Made by a program: the position numbers and the translations under genes. A DNA stretch of 8,222 nt from Spirochaetales bacterium (GTDB lineage Bacteria > Spirochaetota > Spirochaetia > Treponematales > UBA12059): the NCBI GenBank assembly GCA_016938515.1, contig JAFGUM010000218.1, positions 1-8,222 on the forward strand, given 5' to 3'. Below, piece after piece: positions 6,606 to 8,222 of this stretch (the first letter of the stretch is position 1; each line of letters starts with the position of its first letter). The notes under the pieces are model-generated. The model was not told where the DNA came from. It ran no database searches and saw only the letters and a list, made by a program, of their open reading frames with translations.

Positions 6606-7271
6606 TTACTGGTAGTACCGCTTTTCGCGGCCGATGGTCGTGGGTTCACCGTGCCCTGGCCAGACGCGAACCGATTCGGGTAGCGCGCACAGTCGCTCCC
6701 GTATTGATCGCACGATGGTTCCTTCGTCTGCGTCAAAATTGTCCGTACGACCGCGGCCATCGCGGAACAGCGTGTCGCCGGCAATCAGGGCCGAGCCGCC
6801 TTCAGCCAGAAAGCAGGAAGAACCCTGCGTATGCCCCGGCGTGTGCAGCGCGACGATGCTCGTGCCGGGCAGCACAAAACCGTCGTCGTAGTAGTCGTCG
6901 GGTTCTGGAACATCCGCCCAGTGCTTGTGAAAGTACCCCATACCGTGGATGCTGGCGAAGATCCGCTCGTTTGTCTCGCGGGCCGTGGCGCCAAAATAAT
7001 TTCTGTCACCGCTGGGAGCGAAGGTGCGTGTTGGCACCTCCTCGCTGGCCAGGCCAGCGAGCAAGCCGCCCAGCGCTCCGACGTGGTCGAGGTGGCCATG
7101 AGTAAGCGCCACGTATACAGCGGGAGCATTGGACCGGTGAAACGCCGCGAGCGTCTCTGCCAGTATCCGCTCTGGTTCCGCGCCAGGGTCTACTACAACG
7201 AGAGGAACGCCGGGGTCTTCGACGATGTAGACGTTTTCTCCTAGGGGCCCTACACTGAGTCTTCGTATCAT
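6606..7271 (-). CDS. Metallo-beta-lactamase-fold hydrolase, glyoxalase II-like (YcbL type)
   Basis: 221 residues from ATG 7271 (a TTG at 7280 would add three). The full binuclear metal site is seen: THGHLDH (57-63: His58, His60, Asp62, His63), His147 in TPGHTQGS, Asp166 in AGDTLFRDGRGRTD, and His207 in PGHGEPT. The order and the GDTLF...GRTD and GHGEPTTIGREK signatures fit the stand-alone glyoxalase II-like hydrolases, which lack the C-terminal glutathione-binding domain of true hydroxyacylglutathione hydrolases. The segment between the HxHxDH motif and His147 (about 64-142) is somewhat long and rich in aromatic residues, probably shaping the substrate pocket. Likely a cytoplasmic thioester or related hydrolase; substrate unknown. 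First gene of a probable two-gene unit with apbE; no Shine-Dalgarno is visible, but a promoter lies directly upstream. Confidence 0.93.
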   Translation of the reverse strand: MIRRLSVGPLGENVYIVEDPGVPLVVVDPGAEPERILAETLAAFHRSNAPAVYVALTHGHLDHVGALGGLLAGLASEEVPTRTFAPSGDRNYFGATARETNERIFASIHGMGYFHKHWADVPEPDDYYDDGFVLPGTSIVALHTPGHTQGSSCFLAEGGSALIAGDTLFRDGRGRTDNFDADEGTIVRSIRERLCALPESVRVWPGHGEPTTIGREKRYYQ

Positions 7272-7279
7272 GCTCGGCA

Positions 7280-7308
7280 ATACTAGCGACCGGGCGCCAC
7301 GGTGACAA
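7280..7308 (-). promoter_or_regulatory. Predicted sigma70-type promoter for the metallo-hydrolase/apbE unit
   Basis: On the - strand TTGTCA (7308-7303; one mismatch to TTGACA) is followed after exactly 17 bases by TAGTAT (7285-7280; two mismatches to TATAAT). The expected start point, near 7273, is about 2 bases before ATG 7271, so the transcript would be almost leaderless. That agrees with the lack of a Shine-Dalgarno. It sits in the 51-base divergent gap (7272-7322). Prediction from motif match only. Confidence 0.45.
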
Positions 7309-7310
7309 GC

Positions 7311-7315
7311 GGAGA
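7311..7315 (+). promoter_or_regulatory. Ribosome binding site deciding the start of the last gene
   Basis: GGAGA lies 7 bases before ATG 7323. An in-frame GTG at 7302 would place this site inside the gene, so ATG 7323 is preferred. A possible weak -10 (TATCAT, 7266-7271) lies upstream but has no convincing -35. Confidence 0.6.
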
Positions 7316-7322
7316 ACGAGCC

Positions 7323-8210
7323 ATGTTTCTACCCGTCTTTATCTCCCTCGCGGCGGCAACCTTGTTTTACGCCATACTACCCGTCGTGGGTGCCTTTATC
7401 GTGCGCGAACAGTGGCGGCAATTCAGGAAGCGGGTCGTCCTCTCCTCCAGCCTTCCCGAGCTCTGCGCATCGGCGCTCGCGGTAGACGAACGAGCTATGG
7501 GTTTGTACCGGGCCTACGGTGAGGTGGACGCAATAAGCGGCGTTCACGAGCTGTGGATAGCCACCGCACATGGCTCCCTGGTCGTGGATCTTCGTGACGC
7601 CTGGGTATACGTACTCGCGAACCGGGATGGTGAAGACAAGATAGACAGGCGACGCTGGAGTGGTGTCCTGTCGGTACGACCAGGCGCGCGGGCCTTCGTC
7701 GCCGGGGTTGTTATCGTGGCCGGGGGCAGGGTGACGATGGGCCGTTCCGGCAAGGACGCGCCGCTTGTACTGCTGCACGACGGCGAGGATGACCGCGTGT
7801 CGCGGCGCGCCGTATGGTCAGGTCGGCACGAGAACGAGTACTGGAACCCCGTTACGCAGGTGTCTCTGGCGCTCGGAGTCGTGACCATGAGCAGCGTTGT
7901 GTCATTGTTCTTGCCCGTTTCGCGGCCTTCGCTCGTAAACGCGCTGATGCTCACGGCCGCGTTTTCCCCGCTGCTGCCGCTGTTGCCGCCTGGTGTCATA
8001 GGCTTTTTTGGCTACAGGCGATTCTGGAAGCGCGCCCGGTTCTGCAGGGCGAGGCGGGACATGGAGGCGCTTGAAGCCGATAACACAGCGGCCACCGCGG
8101 AATGGCGCCGTCGAGCTAATCTCGCCACGCTGGCCAGCGTGGCGTCATTCGCGGGAGCGCTGGCCATCAACGCGTGGCTGGCGGTGTTTGTACTCAGGCG
8201 TCTTCTGTAG
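7323..8210 (+). CDS. Uncharacterised four-helix membrane protein
   Basis: 295 residues, start ATG 7323. I cannot assign a function. Predicted layout: one N-terminal membrane helix (about 5-27), a basic junction (REQWRQFRKR, 28-37), a soluble region (about 40-172) rich in short beta-like stretches, then three hydrophobic segments at about 177-198, 204-229 and 265-291. A basic cytoplasm-like loop (YRRFWKRARFCRARR, 231-245) lies between the last two. The soluble part has two glycine-containing beta-rich blocks (GEVDAISGVHELWIAT, 66-81; VAGVVIVAGGRVTMG, 126-140), suggestive of an OB-like barrel, and ends in NEYWNP (171-176) just before the second helix. It resembles, from memory, a conserved family of unknown function in spirochaetes; this is not verified. 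It is transcribed divergently from the metallo-hydrolase, 51 bases away. Twelve bases remain after its stop, with no terminator visible in the window. Confidence 0.85.
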   Translation: MFLPVFISLAAATLFYAILPVVGAFIVREQWRQFRKRVVLSSSLPELCASALAVDERAMGLYRAYGEVDAISGVHELWIATAHGSLVVDLRDAWVYVLANRDGEDKIDRRRWSGVLSVRPGARAFVAGVVIVAGGRVTMGRSGKDAPLVLLHDGEDDRVSRRAVWSGRHENEYWNPVTQVSLALGVVTMSSVVSLFLPVSRPSLVNALMLTAAFSPLLPLLPPGVIGFFGYRRFWKRARFCRARRDMEALEADNTAATAEWRRRANLATLASVASFAGALAINAWLAVFVLRRLL

Positions 8211-8222
8211 AACCTTCTTCAG

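Noticed and set aside
6596..6784. Possible 63-residue N-terminal extension of ApbE
   Set aside because: It overlaps the metallo-hydrolase coding region and would bury the lipoprotein signal sequence inside the protein. The ATG at 6595 gives a proper signal peptide and normal length.
7251..7271. Forward promoter for the last gene (TACACT or TATCAT as -10)
   Set aside because: TATCAT is a fair -10, but neither hexamer has a convincing -35 at the right distance, so I did not list a promoter.
6606..7271. Beta-lactamase or RNase Z assignment for the metallo-hydrolase
   Set aside because: The GDTLF...GRTD and GHGEPT signatures and the short length fit glyoxalase II-like hydrolases. There is no signal peptide for a secreted beta-lactamase and no RNase Z exosite arm.

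Overview
The window (GC-rich, roughly 60% by eye) is densely coding. It holds seven protein genes and almost no spare DNA. The longest non-coding stretch is 51 bases. I see no RNA genes, insertion sequences, CRISPR arrays or long repeats. It looks like ordinary chromosome from a free-living, probably diderm bacterium: one product is a predicted lipoprotein of a type usually placed on the outer face of the inner membrane. A spirochaete is my best guess. The basis is the long PAP2 subfamily, the last gene, which resembles a conserved uncharacterised family I associate with spirochaetes, and heavy use of the AUA isoleucine codon in a GC-rich genome. This assignment is an inference, not a demonstration.

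Left block, + strand (1 to 5563): four closely packed genes that could form one transcript. (1) A PAS-GGDEF-EAL protein whose cyclase motif is degenerate (RGDKF) but whose EAL phosphodiesterase residues are all present, so a predicted c-di-GMP hydrolase. (2) A membrane PAP2 phosphatase with a complete catalytic triad of motifs and a C-terminal multi-helix extension, 25 bases downstream. (3) The large molybdopterin subunit of a xanthine dehydrogenase/aldehyde oxidase family hydroxylase, starting 3 bases after the PAP2 stop. (4) Its two-cluster [2Fe-2S] subunit, overlapping the large-subunit gene by 4 bases. No FAD-binding middle subunit is present, which is notable for this family.

Middle block, - strand (5555 to 7271): a metallo-beta-lactamase-fold hydrolase of the glyoxalase II-like type, followed 10 bases later by an ApbE-type FAD:protein FMN transferase lipoprotein. 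A good sigma70-like promoter lies immediately upstream of the hydrolase, so close that the message may be leaderless. The apbE gene meets the [2Fe-2S] subunit gene tail to tail, with the stop ends overlapping by 9 bases.

Right block, + strand (7323 to 8210): a divergently transcribed, uncharacterised four-helix membrane protein with a well placed ribosome binding site.

Most of the content is recognisable families. The points most worth following are the FAD-less molybdenum hydroxylase with altered substrate-pocket residues, its apparent co-transcription with a c-di-GMP phosphodiesterase, and the unknown membrane protein. I found no clear evidence of a wholly new system.
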